From contig NZ_JBGUAZ010000002.1 in the NCBI RefSeq assembly GCF_041821085.1, positions 62,001 to 126,000 on the forward strand: a stretch of 64,000 bases of DNA. Direction: 5' to 3'. Under the pieces are notes generated by a model that was not told the origin of the DNA, did no database searches, and saw only the letters and a program-made list of their open reading frames with translations. A program made the position numbers and the translations under genes. The DNA comes from Natrinema sp. HArc-T2 (GTDB lineage Archaea; Halobacteriota; Halobacteria; Halobacteriales; Natrialbaceae). Below, one piece after another: positions 41,886-49,735 of this stretch (its first letter is position 1; each line of letters begins with the position of its first letter).

Positions 41886-43112
41886 TTAGCGACCCAGATC
41901 CTCGTGGGCACTCGCGAGATGTCGCGAGGACAGCGCGCCGAGCAGGGAGAGTTCACCTGCGAGCGCGCCGACGGCGATGATCTCGGCGAGCGCGTCGGCG
42001 TTCGAGCCCGGTGGGTCGCCACCGCCACGCAGTCCGAGAACCTCGAGCGCTTCGGCCTGTGTGGGCAGTTTCGTTCCGCCGCCGACGGTGCCAACCTCGA
42101 GCGAGGCCAGCGAGACGCTGGCGTAGAGGTCGGTAGTGCCGTCCTCGCGCTCGCGGGTGTTCATGGTGGTGATGGTGTTCGCGCCTTCGACGACCTGGGC
42201 CTCGTCCTGGCCGGTCGCGAGGAAGGCCGCGCCGACGACGTTTGCGGCGTGGGCGTTGAATCCAAGGCTGCCCGCTTTGGCGCTGCCGATCAGGTTCTTG
42301 CGGGTGTTAGCCTCGGCGATCGCGTCGGCGGTGGTATGCAGACGGTCCTCGACGAGTTCGCCGGGGATCACAACGTCGGCGGTCACGGAGCGGCCCCGTC
42401 CCTCGACGGCATTGATGGCAGCGGGTTTCTTGTCCGAACAGAGGTTTCCGGAGAGTGCCACGAGCGAGGCAGGGGTTTCGGCCTCGACGACCTCGCAGGC
42501 CTCGCCGGTGGCGATCGTGGCCATGTTCATCCCCATCGCATCTTTGGTGTCGTAGGCAAAGCGCAGGTAGACGGAGTCGCCGACGACGTAGGGTTCGACG
42601 TCGAGCAGTTCGCCGTGGCTCGTCGTCGACTCGGCGGCGTCGCGTAGCGTCTCGAGGTTGTCCTCGACCCATTCGACTGTTTCTGCGGCCTCGGCGACGC
42701 CGTCGACCCGGAAGACCGGCGCGCGGGTCATCCCGTTTTTCGTCACACGCGCGTCCGCGCCGCCCGCCGCGCGGATCACGGCGAGCCCGCGATTGACCGA
42801 CGCCAGCAACGCGCCCTCGGTCGTCGCCAGCGGCAGGTAGTGGTCGCCGTTGGCCGCACCGCCGTGGACGGAGACAGGGCCGACGACACCCATCGGCACC
42901 TGTGCCGCACCGATCATGTTCTCGATGTTCGGCTCCGCCTGCTCGGCGGGGAAGGCGTACTCGCCGACGGTCTCGAGGTCGGCATTGGTCTCGCGTTCGA
43001 CGAACAATCGACGTGCTTCGGCAGCGGTGTCGTCGTCGGCGTGGTCCTCGAGTTCGTGAATGCGAACGTCGCCGTCGCGGACGCGCTCGGCGAGTTCCTC
43101 GGGATCGGTCAT
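41886..43112 (-). CDS. hmgA: HMG-CoA reductase (class I)
   Basis: 408 residues from ATG 43112 (MTDPEELAERVRDGDVRIHE). Class I signatures: ENMIGAAQVPMGVVGPVSV near residue 65, DTKDAMGMNMATIATGEACE near 208, the DKKPAAINAVEGRGRSV Lys region near 243, and GTVGGGTKLPTQAEALEVLG near 355. It reduces HMG-CoA to mevalonate with NADPH, the committed step of archaeal isoprenoid lipid synthesis. Longer open frames upstream are rejected, as the family begins at the ATG used. Confidence 0.96.
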   Translation of the reverse strand: MTDPEELAERVRDGDVRIHELEDHADDDTAAEARRLFVERETNADLETVGEYAFPAEQAEPNIENMIGAAQVPMGVVGPVSVHGGAANGDHYLPLATTEGALLASVNRGLAVIRAAGGADARVTKNGMTRAPVFRVDGVAEAAETVEWVEDNLETLRDAAESTTSHGELLDVEPYVVGDSVYLRFAYDTKDAMGMNMATIATGEACEVVEAETPASLVALSGNLCSDKKPAAINAVEGRGRSVTADVVIPGELVEDRLHTTADAIAEANTRKNLIGSAKAGSLGFNAHAANVVGAAFLATGQDEAQVVEGANTITTMNTREREDGTTDLYASVSLASLEVGTVGGGTKLPTQAEALEVLGLRGGGDPPGSNADALAEIIAVGALAGELSLLGALSSRHLASAHEDLGR

Positions 43113-43168
43113 GGATGGGTCGAGACGGTCGGCTACCCTAACAGTTGCTGATTCCCCTGAGTTGGGGG

Positions 43169-43561
43169 TCACCGATCCTGAAAGTCGAACGAGACATCGT
43201 CGCTGACGGCGCGATAGCCCGACAGCGCCTCGTAACAAAGGAGAGAGAGCAACGCGCCGGTACCGATCGCCGCAAGCAGCAGATAGCGCGCACCCGCTGC
43301 GTCGTCTGCAAGCGCGACCGCGAACGCGGCTGTGGTGACAGCCACAAATCGGAGTCGCGTCCGCGAATGTGTCCCCGCCCCCGTATACGCCAGATACAGC
43401 TGTGGAAAGGCGACAGCAACACCACCAGCCAGCAGGAAGGCCACCAGTGGCCCCCCGCCGAGCGCGATCCCAGTCTGTCGCTCGACGACGACCGAGCACG
43501 CAACGAGGAGCACGAACGCCAGAAACGAGCCGAAGACGACACGACCCTCCCGATCGATCAT
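43169..43561 (-). CDS. Four-helix membrane protein, function unknown
   Basis: 130 residues with four hydrophobic segments (VVFGSFLAFVLLVACSVVVE; GGPLVAFLLAGGVAVAFPQL; LRFVAVTTAAFAVALA; AARYLLLAAIGTGALLSLLC). It starts MIDREGRVVFGS. No recognised domain. The gene sits between hmgA (same strand, 57 bp after this gene's stop) and the DUF5814 gene, also same strand. Codon usage looks normal for this genome. Confidence 0.7.
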   Translation of the reverse strand: MIDREGRVVFGSFLAFVLLVACSVVVERQTGIALGGGPLVAFLLAGGVAVAFPQLYLAYTGAGTHSRTRLRFVAVTTAAFAVALADDAAGARYLLLAAIGTGALLSLLCYEALSGYRAVSDDVSFDFQDR

Positions 43562-43653
43562 AGTGACCGATCACCAGCCGAACAGGTCAAGCTTGTGCTC
43601 AGTTGCAGTTTTGGTGGGCCGCCGCCCCGTCAACAGGGAGAGCACGCGGCGAC

Positions 43654-44109
43654 TCAGCGCGCGAGATCCTGCTTCGCCTGCCGAATCTCGTCGTGAGCCT
43701 CGCCCGCGCCATCGACGCGGGCAAGCCCCTCGGCGGCCTCGAGCGTGCGGACGGCGTTGTCGAGAAACGAGAGCACGTCGCCCGGATAGGCATACACCAT
43801 GTATTCGTCCGTCATCACGTCGACGATCGCATCCGGACCTAACCCCTGTGCGCGCAACTCGAGGAGATACTGGATAAACTTCCGCTCTGGGCAGCCACAG
43901 TAGGGGTTGTTATCGCAGTCACAATCGAGGAAGTCCTGCGTAAAATCGAGAACCCGATCGCGGGTCGCGTCGTCGAGTTTCTCGAGGCCCTCGCCCTGAA
44001 AGAGCATATCGAGCGTCGCCCCTTTGAACGCCCCCTTGGGGATGTTCGTCTCGAGCTGGGAGCTGAGCTGGCGGTGGTTCTTGATGTAGATCTTGTCGGT
44101 GATGGCCAC
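43654..44109 (-). CDS. DUF5814-like protein
   Basis: 151 residues from a GTG at 44109 (reads AITDKIYIKNHRQLSSQL). The conserved block QETNIPKGAFKGATLDMLFQ is followed by a Cys cluster DCDCDNNPYCGCPERKFIQY near residue 82 (CDC-x5-CGC), probably a metal site, and then helices ending QAKQDLAR. It resembles a group of haloarchaeal proteins called DUF5814, some of which sit next to, or are fused to, DEAD-box helicases. No helicase is in this window. The start codon GTG is chosen because no ATG precedes the conserved N-terminus. Confidence 0.75.
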   Translation of the reverse strand: MAITDKIYIKNHRQLSSQLETNIPKGAFKGATLDMLFQGEGLEKLDDATRDRVLDFTQDFLDCDCDNNPYCGCPERKFIQYLLELRAQGLGPDAIVDVMTDEYMVYAYPGDVLSFLDNAVRTLEAAEGLARVDGAGEAHDEIRQAKQDLAR

Positions 44110-44275
44110 GCGTTACCGGTGGTACCGGGTGTGTGCCGAAAAACGTCTCGGTCGTGAGTCACGCGCTCGTGGCCGGTCACCCGCGATCGAAATCGTGCGA
44201 TACGGAGTCGCACACTCCGATCCCGGAGTCGTAACGTATTTCAGGCCAACCGCGTGTAGAATATGATGTAAGCGC

Positions 44276-44348
44276 GTCCGGGTTGGGGTAGTGGTTATCC
44301 TTCAGCCTTGTGGAGGCTGAGACGCGGGTTCGATTCTCGCACCCGGAC
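44276..44348 (+). tRNA. tRNA-His (GTG)
   Basis: A full cloverleaf. Acceptor TCCGGGT pairs with ACCCGGA; the G before it (44276) faces C73 (44348), the extra G-1 typical of tRNA-His. The anticodon stem CAGCC/GGCTG holds loop TTGTGGA with anticodon GTG. The T-arm TTCGATT is normal. No CCA is encoded. Confidence 0.93.
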
Positions 44349-44524
44349 TTTCTATTGCGTACCGATCTTCGAGCGGCAGAACTCGTCAGGTGGGAGTCTA
44401 CAGGCGGTTCGACTTCCACCCGATCTGTTCGGACCGACTCCCGTTCTGGGGCGCTTGGAAACAACCGTAACCCACCCATCTCCGGACAGTATCACCCATA
44501 CGTGTGGACACGCTATCTCACCCG

Positions 44525-44692
44525 ATGGTCGAGACGAGTGATCCACTCGAATGTGATTCCTGTGATGCGACGGTCCCTGTCGACGAGGCGCGCCGGACGA
44601 AGACGATGGGCGGACTGGATCCAACGAAGTGGCAGACACTGTGCTGTCCGTCCTGTGGCTCGCGGCTGCAGACGATCTACGTCGGCGAGTGA
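44525..44692 (+). CDS. Small CPxCG zinc-finger protein
   Basis: 55 residues from ATG 44525 (MVETSDPLECDSCDATVPVD); a GTG at 44504 would add seven residues. Two Cys pairs, LECDSCDATVPVD and LCCPSCGSRLQTI, with WQTLCCP before the second, form a treble-clef or ribbon zinc site. Such tiny zinc proteins are numerous in haloarchaea and mostly uncharacterised. It lies between tRNA-His and the converging aldo/keto reductase. Confidence 0.65.
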   Translation: MVETSDPLECDSCDATVPVDEARRTKTMGGLDPTKWQTLCCPSCGSRLQTIYVGE

Positions 44693-44717
44693 TAGCTGCC
44701 GACTAGTCGCAGGCCGG

Positions 44718-45578
44718 TCACTCCGCAGCGTCGGTCAGTCGCTGGATTTCCGCATCTGACAGCGACAGTTGCGAGGCAGCAACGTTCGACGAGAGATGCT
44801 CGAGATCGGACGTGCCCGGAATCGGGAGCATGACGTCGGCACGCTCGAGCAGCCACGCCAGCGCGACCTGCCGCCGTGTCGCGTCGTAATCTGCAGCGAT
44901 GTCGTCAAGGAGATCGCCGTGTGCGGCCAGATCATCGCCATCGATCGGTGCCCACGGGATGAAGCCGATGCCGTCGTCGGCACAGATCTCGAGGACCTCC
45001 CGACTCCCGCGATCGTTCAGATTGTACCGGTTCTGGACGGTCGCGATTTCGACCTGCTCGCGCGCACGGTCGAGGAGTTCGGCAGAGACGTTACTGACAC
45101 CGACCTCGTCGACGAGCCCGTCGTCTTTGAGTTCTGCGAACGCCGCGATCGAGTCCTCGAATGGCGTGTCGTCGTCGGGTCGGTGAAACTGGTAGAGGTC
45201 GATCGTGTCGGTTTGCAACCGGTCGAGCGAGGTGAGTGCCTGATTGCGAATGTAGTCCGGATCGCCGTGCGCGATCCAGTCGCCCGCGTCGTTGCGCAGC
45301 AGCCCCGCCTTGGTCGCGACAACCACGTCGTCTCGGTCGCCGATCGCCTCGCCGATCAACCGTTCGCTGACGGCAGGGCCGTAGGAGTCTGCCGTATCGA
45401 TGAAGTCGACGCCGCAGTCGACGGCATGGCGGACCACCTCGCGTGCAGCCGTCTCGTCGTTGGGCGCGCCGATAATGTCGTCGCCACAGAGTCGCATCGC
45501 ACCGAAGCCGAGGCGGTGGACGGTCGTCTCGCCGATTTCGAACGTCTCGCTCTCGTTTGTGATCGAGTCGTGGCTCAC
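44718..45578 (-). CDS. Aldo/keto reductase
   Basis: 286 residues from a GTG at 45578 (reads SHDSITNESETFEIG); an ATG at 45644 would add 22 unlike residues. The (beta/alpha)8 barrel has the catalytic tetrad regions: FIDTADSYGPAVSERLIGEA with the Asp and Tyr, VVVATKAGLLRNDAGDW with the Lys, and DLYQFHRPDDDTPF with the His. A substrate loop EVGVSNVSAELLDRAREQVE and NADPH-contacting VMLPIPGTSDLEHL follow. It reduces carbonyls using NADPH; the substrate is unknown. It converges with the zinc-finger gene. Confidence 0.93.
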   Translation of the reverse strand: MSHDSITNESETFEIGETTVHRLGFGAMRLCGDDIIGAPNDETAAREVVRHAVDCGVDFIDTADSYGPAVSERLIGEAIGDRDDVVVATKAGLLRNDAGDWIAHGDPDYIRNQALTSLDRLQTDTIDLYQFHRPDDDTPFEDSIAAFAELKDDGLVDEVGVSNVSAELLDRAREQVEIATVQNRYNLNDRGSREVLEICADDGIGFIPWAPIDGDDLAAHGDLLDDIAADYDATRRQVALAWLLERADVMLPIPGTSDLEHLSSNVAASQLSLSDAEIQRLTDAAE

Positions 45579-45700
45579 AGTTTGAGTACCGGGACATAAC
45601 GGGAAAGTCGTTGGCGGTTGCGAGCGTCGTCCCGGAACCGCCACTGTTTGGCACTGTGACCAGTGGACAGCACTAAACAGCCAGCGACCGTAACACCCCT

Positions 45701-45976
45701 ATGACCACTCCCGAACAACTCTACGCCGCAGTGGTCATCGGGCTCTTACTCGCTGCGATCGGGATCAGTATCCCGGTGCTCAAAGGGATTTATCGGGACG
45801 GCCTCGAGCGACAGTCCGAGAGGCGAAGCAACGATGTCGAGGCGGAGACGGCGATATCAGAGCCAACGGTGTCCGACGACGCCACGGCAGACCGAAGGCG
45901 ACTCCCGTGTCAGCAGTGCGGCATGGAAAACGATTCCGCGTTTACGTACTGCCGAAATTGTCTCACACCGCTGTGA
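45701..45976 (+). CDS. Membrane-anchored zinc-ribbon protein
   Basis: 91 residues. One N-terminal membrane helix (LYAAVVIGLLLAAIGISIPV) is followed by an acidic linker and a C-terminal zinc ribbon (LPCQQCGMENDSAFTYCRNC). It resembles the haloarchaeal DUF7577 group. A cytoplasmic zinc domain held at the membrane suggests a regulatory or assembly role. It is the last normal-GC gene before the degraded island. Confidence 0.65.
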   Translation: MTTPEQLYAAVVIGLLLAAIGISIPVLKGIYRDGLERQSERRSNDVEAETAISEPTVSDDATADRRRLPCQQCGMENDSAFTYCRNCLTPL

Positions 45977-45984
45977 CGTAAGCC

Positions 45985-46175
45985 AGTAGGAATACGACCC
46001 GCTTTGGCGTACCCTCGCACTTCTCATTCCCGTCTACGATTTGCTCGTCCTGTGGCGAATCTCTGACACCGCCGCCGAACACGTAGTGGAAGAGCAGTCC
46101 GGTCCAGTTATCGTCCCTCTCTGGATTATTTTCTTCCCCGGTGCGATGTATCTGATCCAGGCTTTCATCCCATCA
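45985..46175 (+). pseudogene. Remnant of a DUF4234-like membrane protein
   Basis: Plus-strand frame without a usable start. It reads EYDPLWRTLALLIPVYDLLV, then LWRISDTAAEHV, GPVIVPLWIIFFPGAMYLI: two membrane helices of the DUF4234-like type. The frame is open for 60 residues but begins just after the stop of the zinc-ribbon gene and runs into unrelated sequence around 46175, where it opposes the ribbon-helix-helix gene. It is a 3' piece of a lost gene. Confidence 0.5.
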
Positions 46176-46339
46176 GTGCCGACGACATCATCCGTCAAGT
46201 CCTCGAGTTGTGAATGCGACTCGATGTACTCCTGCATCGCTTCACGGACTGCCCGTGACCGATTGGCAAGTCCCTCGTCTTGCCAGACCTGGTCGAACTC
46301 TTCGACGACTGCATCTGGAATATTGAAGCTCGTTCGCAT
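46034..46339 (-). pseudogene. Truncated ribbon-helix-helix (CopG/NikR-like) regulator
   Basis: From ATG 46339 the first 52 residues are a good RHH domain (MRTSFNIPDAVVEEFDQVWQ, LANRSRAVREAMQEYIESHS). Beyond QLEDLTDDVVG the reading (GTDGMKAWIRYI...) is antisense to the membrane-protein remnant, so the C-terminal ligand-binding part expected for the family is gone. An upstream ATG adds nine unlike residues. The junction at about 46170-46190 marks a deletion or recombination event. Low-GC surroundings support an acquired, decayed segment. Confidence 0.55.
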
Positions 46340-46398
46340 AGATTTCTGTTCGTCACCCTTGTACAAGAGTTCTGAGTAGAGCGATCTCCGGTTCGGTA

Positions 46399-47628
46399 CT
46401 AACTCGGTCCTCGTTCGATAGGTGTCTCCCAGAGCAAGATTCCTGTAGAACTAATGATGAGGATGACACCAGCCACAGCGAGAGCGAACAATGGAGTGAC
46501 GATGTCGGAGATGATGCCACTCCCGAGTTGGAAGGGGACAACTGCGAGTCCGCTGACCATCGCCATGGCGCTGAGAACAGTCGCACGTCCCATCGTCTCA
46601 ATACGATCGTTGATATACTGGCTAGCGAACGACCGCGTCACATCAGAAAGCCCGCGAACCAGCAGGAACGTCGGCAAGGCAAGAGCCGGGACGAAATACA
46701 TCCCCACCAGTGCCCCGCCGACGACGAAGGGCAGCCCCAGAAACCACATTCGCAGTCCGAGACGGTCGCGAATCGCACCAGTGTAGTAGCTCAATCCTGC
46801 GCCGAAGAGACTATACGCCGCGTAGAACCATCCGAGCAGTGATTTAACCTGCGTCTGCGACACACCAAAGTCGAGAACGACTGTCTCGAAAATCGGTTGG
46901 AGAAACACGAACACGAGGTACGTCACCGCCGCATAGAGAACGTAATAATACAGAACGAACGCCCGTATGTTACGCTGTGAGACCGTCCGACGGATCATCG
47001 AGAGTGTCCGCCGAAAACTCAGTCCCGTGGTGTCGGCTTGTTCATACGTTTCAGGTTCGTCGATCGTCAGGAGGACGAACACGCCGATTGCCGTCACTGT
47101 GGCAGCCACGAACCACGGATACGACAGGTCAATACTCCCGAGATAGCCACCGATGATCGCCGCACCTGCGCCAATCGCCAGTGAAACGGACTCTCCCCGC
47201 CCACGGACGTGCGCAAACTCGTCTTCCGAGAGGTCATCGGTGAGCGTATCGTACAGCCAGGCATCTTCGCTTCCCGAGCGGAAGTTGTAACCTGTCGACC
47301 AGCACACGTACAGGGCCGTGAGTGCCCAGAAGGAACTAGATAGCCCGATTCCGAGCAGTGTGAGTGAGATGAGGACGGTTCCAATGAGGAGACTGTTGCG
47401 CCGACCAACACGGTCACCGATATAGCCTGTCGGAATCTCTCCCAGCAGCGTCGTCAGATTGTATACCGCTTCGAGGATGGCGATCTGTGTAAAGGTGAGC
47501 CCTTGGGCGAGAAAGAAGAGATACATAATTGGCCGGTAAAACTCGACCGCTTTTGTCGATTTGTAGAGATAATATTTCAGGATGCTCGGAGAGGGAAGAG
47601 CAGAAGAATTCCGGGACGGAACAGCCAT
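46399..47628 (-). CDS. MFS transporter
   Basis: 409 residues with about twelve membrane helices, a standard major facilitator length. Features include LLGEIPTGYIGDRVGRRNSL near residue 60 (the loop 2-3 A motif G-x-x-x-D-R-x-G-R-R) and an acidic-lined YNFRSGSEDAWLYDTLTDDL. Base composition is lower in G+C than neighbouring genes, and the segment is flanked by gene remnants, so recent transfer is likely. The substrate is unknown; drug or metabolite efflux is the usual role. Short tracts of Phe, Tyr and Leu codons differ from the surrounding style. Confidence 0.85.
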   Translation of the reverse strand: MAVPSRNSSALPSPSILKYYLYKSTKAVEFYRPIMYLFFLAQGLTFTQIAILEAVYNLTTLLGEIPTGYIGDRVGRRNSLLIGTVLISLTLLGIGLSSSFWALTALYVCWSTGYNFRSGSEDAWLYDTLTDDLSEDEFAHVRGRGESVSLAIGAGAAIIGGYLGSIDLSYPWFVAATVTAIGVFVLLTIDEPETYEQADTTGLSFRRTLSMIRRTVSQRNIRAFVLYYYVLYAAVTYLVFVFLQPIFETVVLDFGVSQTQVKSLLGWFYAAYSLFGAGLSYYTGAIRDRLGLRMWFLGLPFVVGGALVGMYFVPALALPTFLLVRGLSDVTRSFASQYINDRIETMGRATVLSAMAMVSGLAVVPFQLGSGIISDIVTPLFALAVAGVILIISSTGILLWETPIERGPS

Positions 47629-47720
47629 ATCGGATATGGATACCCCTGAAAAATGGTTGTTGTGTTATGATCAGCCTGGTGTTTCGTAATACTGCTGGAC
47701 CGAACAGGAAGAGCTGTTCG

Positions 47721-48419
47721 TCAGTGTCCAAGAGTGAGAGTCGATTTGAAGCAGTTCCCGCTTACTAAGCGGTCCAAACTACGCCTAATTCTTTTTAAAT
47801 AGTCATTCTTGTCCGCTACATACTCGAGTTCCATTGGAACGTTTTCACGGAGATGTTTGGTAATAGTGACGTCGTTAGCGGACTTCAATCGATTCAGGAT
47901 TGAGTGAGGCATCAAGAACTGTCGAGAACTCGTGTAGCTCATCGAAGTAGCGACTGTTGATGCCGACCGCGCGCGCCGCACGTTGATCAACGATTGATAG
48001 CGCTCGAATTCGATGTTCGATCCTTGGACGTGTAGATTCACACCTTCCTCGAGATCGTCGGGTACGGAGATCGTGCTACCGCCCTTGCTCCGCATTCCCT
48101 GCCAGCGCGGCGCGATGTGAGTGCGGAACGACCGTTCACCGACGATATCGTCACCACTCTCTACGTTGAGTTCGAATTCGCGCCTCTCTGCGAGACGGAA
48201 CTCGGTTCCAGTCGGGAGCTGGTCTCCCGGATGCTCGAGACCGGAGTCTCGATAGGACAGCGTCACCTGCCACGGCTCGCCCTTGAATGCGAACTCGGCG
48301 TGCTGACTTCCGTCACCGTCCTTGATCCGACGGTCGCACGCGAAGAACGGATCGAGACCGTGCTCTGCGAAGAGGAAGTGAGCCGCGAACTCGTGGGGCG
48401 CGGTCTCGATCAGTTGCAC
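47721..48419 (-). pseudogene. Frameshifted DUF7845-like gene (degraded provirus/plasmid gene)
   Basis: Open frame from a GTG at 48419: MQLIETAPHEFAAHFLFAEH then DDLEEGVNLHVQGSNIEFER, a conserved start of a haloarchaeal element-borne family (DUF7845-like). After FERYQSLINV the reading changes to low-likeness sequence, whereas the next frame reads AARAVGINSRYFDELHEFST and continues the expected family sequence. The shift occurs at a GC-repeat tract near 47966-47977. Both frames later stop early. A gene that should be longer is thus broken by a slippage mutation. Confidence 0.6.
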
Positions 48420-48503
48420 CCGCGCTCACCCCCCTTGCAAGCAACGGCATAGAGACTACTGAGTAGGGGGTTTGTCGTTCCGGCATGTAAACCGAGAAGG
48501 GAG

Positions 48504-48525
48504 TGCCGCCTTCCGGATTGTGAAC
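48504..48525 (-). other. Imperfect copy of the tRNA-Phe 3' end (att scar)
   Basis: TGCCGCCTTCCGGATTGTGAAC resembles the tRNA-Phe 3' end at 48616-48636 (TGCCGCCTCCCGGATTTGAAC), with one substitution and one extra base. It lies 112 bp from it. Duplicated tRNA 3' ends are the expected mark left by site-specific integration into the tRNA gene. Confidence 0.65.
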
Positions 48526-48615
48526 CTCGCCGAGACGTGCTCGCTTCGCTGCGCACGACTCGTCTGGTTCAAATCCTCGCAAGCAGTTTCACTGCTCACG
48601 TTGTTCGCAGGAAAA

Positions 48616-48689
48616 TGCCGCCTCCCGGATTTGAACCGGGGACAGCTCGATCTTCAGTCGAGTGCTCTCCCAGTCTGAGCTAAGGCGGC
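48616..48689 (-). tRNA. tRNA-Phe (GAA)
   Basis: 74 bases on the minus strand. Acceptor GCCGCCT pairs with AGGCGGC. The anticodon stem-loop CTCGA-CTGAAGA-TCGAG has anticodon GAA. The T-arm is GGTTCAAATCC. The discriminator base is A and no CCA is encoded. Its 3' end is duplicated at 48504. Confidence 0.94.
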
Positions 48690-48705
48690 TTACCTCTATC
48701 TCCGT

Positions 48706-48724
48706 CCATGATATAAAAAAGGAT
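48706..48724 (-). promoter_or_regulatory. tRNA-Phe promoter (TATA/BRE)
   Basis: On the minus strand ATCCTTTTTTATATCATG precedes tRNA-Phe; the TATA box TTTTTTATAT (48711-48720) lies about 22-31 bases before the 5' end at 48689. Typical archaeal box A spacing. Confidence 0.7.
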
Positions 48725-48910
48725 TTCGAATCGCGATCGTCGTTCCACGCTGCTTACAGGAGACTGCAGCGGGGCGCAATATATTGAGTATGGTATTGAA
48801 AAACCAGTAACGGAGACAATACGCCGCACTCTATGTGAGATTACCGTCCGTCTGTTGGATTATCGGATATTCAAGACACCCTTTTCCGCCCTGGGAGGTA
48901 ATACCGTGTT

Positions 48911-49357
48911 ATGGAGCCCCTTACCTCGAGTCAAGAGCCCACCGAACTCGACGCCGACACGATCCTCGAGTTACTGGCGAACCGCCGACGGCGCTATCTC
49001 CTCTATGCGCTCCGGGGACAGGACGACCCGATCGAACTGTCGACACTGGCCGAAACGGTCGCCGGCTGGGAACACGACGTGCCGCCGGACGAGGTGGCAA
49101 AAAACGAGTACAAAAGTGTCTACGTCTCATCTGTCCAGTGTCACGTCCCGAAACTGGACGATGCAGGTGTTGTCGAGCACAACGAAGACAATCACACCGT
49201 CGTCCTCGCGGACAATTTCGAGCAACTCGAGCCGTATCTCCGCGTCGTCGTCGAGGACGAACCGGAGAACTCGACGTTGTATGCAGCCCTCGAGCCCGGG
49301 TCGGGGGACGGCCTCCTCGGCCAGATTCGAGAAAACGTTGCGCGACTCAAGCACTGA
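48911..49357 (+). CDS. DUF7344 winged-helix domain protein
   Basis: 148 residues from ATG 48911 (MEPLTSSQEPTELDADTILE). The core is LLANRRRRYLLYALRGQDDP, a helix with Arg cluster, then IELSTLAETVAGWEHDVPPD and SVYVSSVQCHVPKLDDAGVV, the wHTH layout of DUF7344. It then reads EHNEDNHTVVLADNFEQLEP. DUF7344 proteins are abundant in haloarchaea, probably transcriptional regulators with unknown signals. It lies between tRNA-Phe and tRNA-Val in the island's right half, but its codon style is the genome's own. Confidence 0.85.
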   Translation: MEPLTSSQEPTELDADTILELLANRRRRYLLYALRGQDDPIELSTLAETVAGWEHDVPPDEVAKNEYKSVYVSSVQCHVPKLDDAGVVEHNEDNHTVVLADNFEQLEPYLRVVVEDEPENSTLYAALEPGSGDGLLGQIRENVARLKH

Positions 49358-49493
49358 CTACGTCGGCCCGATCCCGTTCGAACTCGAAAGCTGACTCGAG
49401 GACGGCATCGAAACCGATCGCAGGGGGACCGAAGCACTGTTGTTTGCTGTCGCCATCGGACGTCTCGGCCTCGAGGTGTGTCGCAGACACATC

Positions 49494-49515
49494 GGCTCGG
49501 ACGGGTTCGAACCAC
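49494..49515 (-). other. Imperfect copy of the tRNA-Val 3' end (att scar)
   Basis: GGCTCGGACGGGTTCGAACCAC differs by one base from GGCTCGGGCGGGTTCGAACCAC in tRNA-Val (49602-49623). Separation is 108 bp, nearly the same as for the tRNA-Phe copy. Confidence 0.7.
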
Positions 49516-49566
49516 GGCGTTGCTGCGCGCGTCTCGTCTCCGTCGAACCCGCCCTCGTTCCACATA

Positions 49567-49596
49567 CCTGCTGCTCGCGGAGTTGCTCGCAGCAGG
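49567..49596. terminator. Hairpin downstream of tRNA-Val
   Basis: CCTGCTGC (49567-49574) pairs with GCAGCAGG (49589-49596) through a 14-base loop. It sits just past the tRNA-Val 3' end, suggesting an RNA-end or integration-scar structure. Confidence 0.35.
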
Positions 49597-49599
49597 AAG

Positions 49600-49673
49600 T
49601 GGGCTCGGGCGGGTTCGAACCACCGACCTCGGCCTTGTAAAGGCCGCGTCATGACCAGCTAGACCACGAGCCC
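49600..49673 (-). tRNA. tRNA-Val (TAC)
   Basis: 74 bases on the minus strand. Acceptor GGGCTCG pairs with CGAGCCC. The anticodon stem-loop CGGCC-TTTACAA-GGCCG has anticodon TAC. The T-arm is GGTTCGAACC. A TATA-like AAAGGTTATTC lies upstream near 49699-49709. No CCA is encoded. Confidence 0.93.
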
Positions 49674-49735
49674 GCATCCGAGACGAGTAGGTCCGTCCGA
49701 ATAACCTTTACTCTCTGGCGGTGCAGCTATCACGT

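Noticed and set aside
43113-43574. 154-codon upstream extension of hmgA
   Set aside because: It overlaps the membrane-protein gene in another frame and is arginine-rich; the normal start is 43112.
49347-49652. 101-residue minus-strand frame across the tRNA-Val 3' region
   Set aside because: It contains tRNA and scar sequence read as protein; such calls are common artefacts at haloarchaeal tRNAs.
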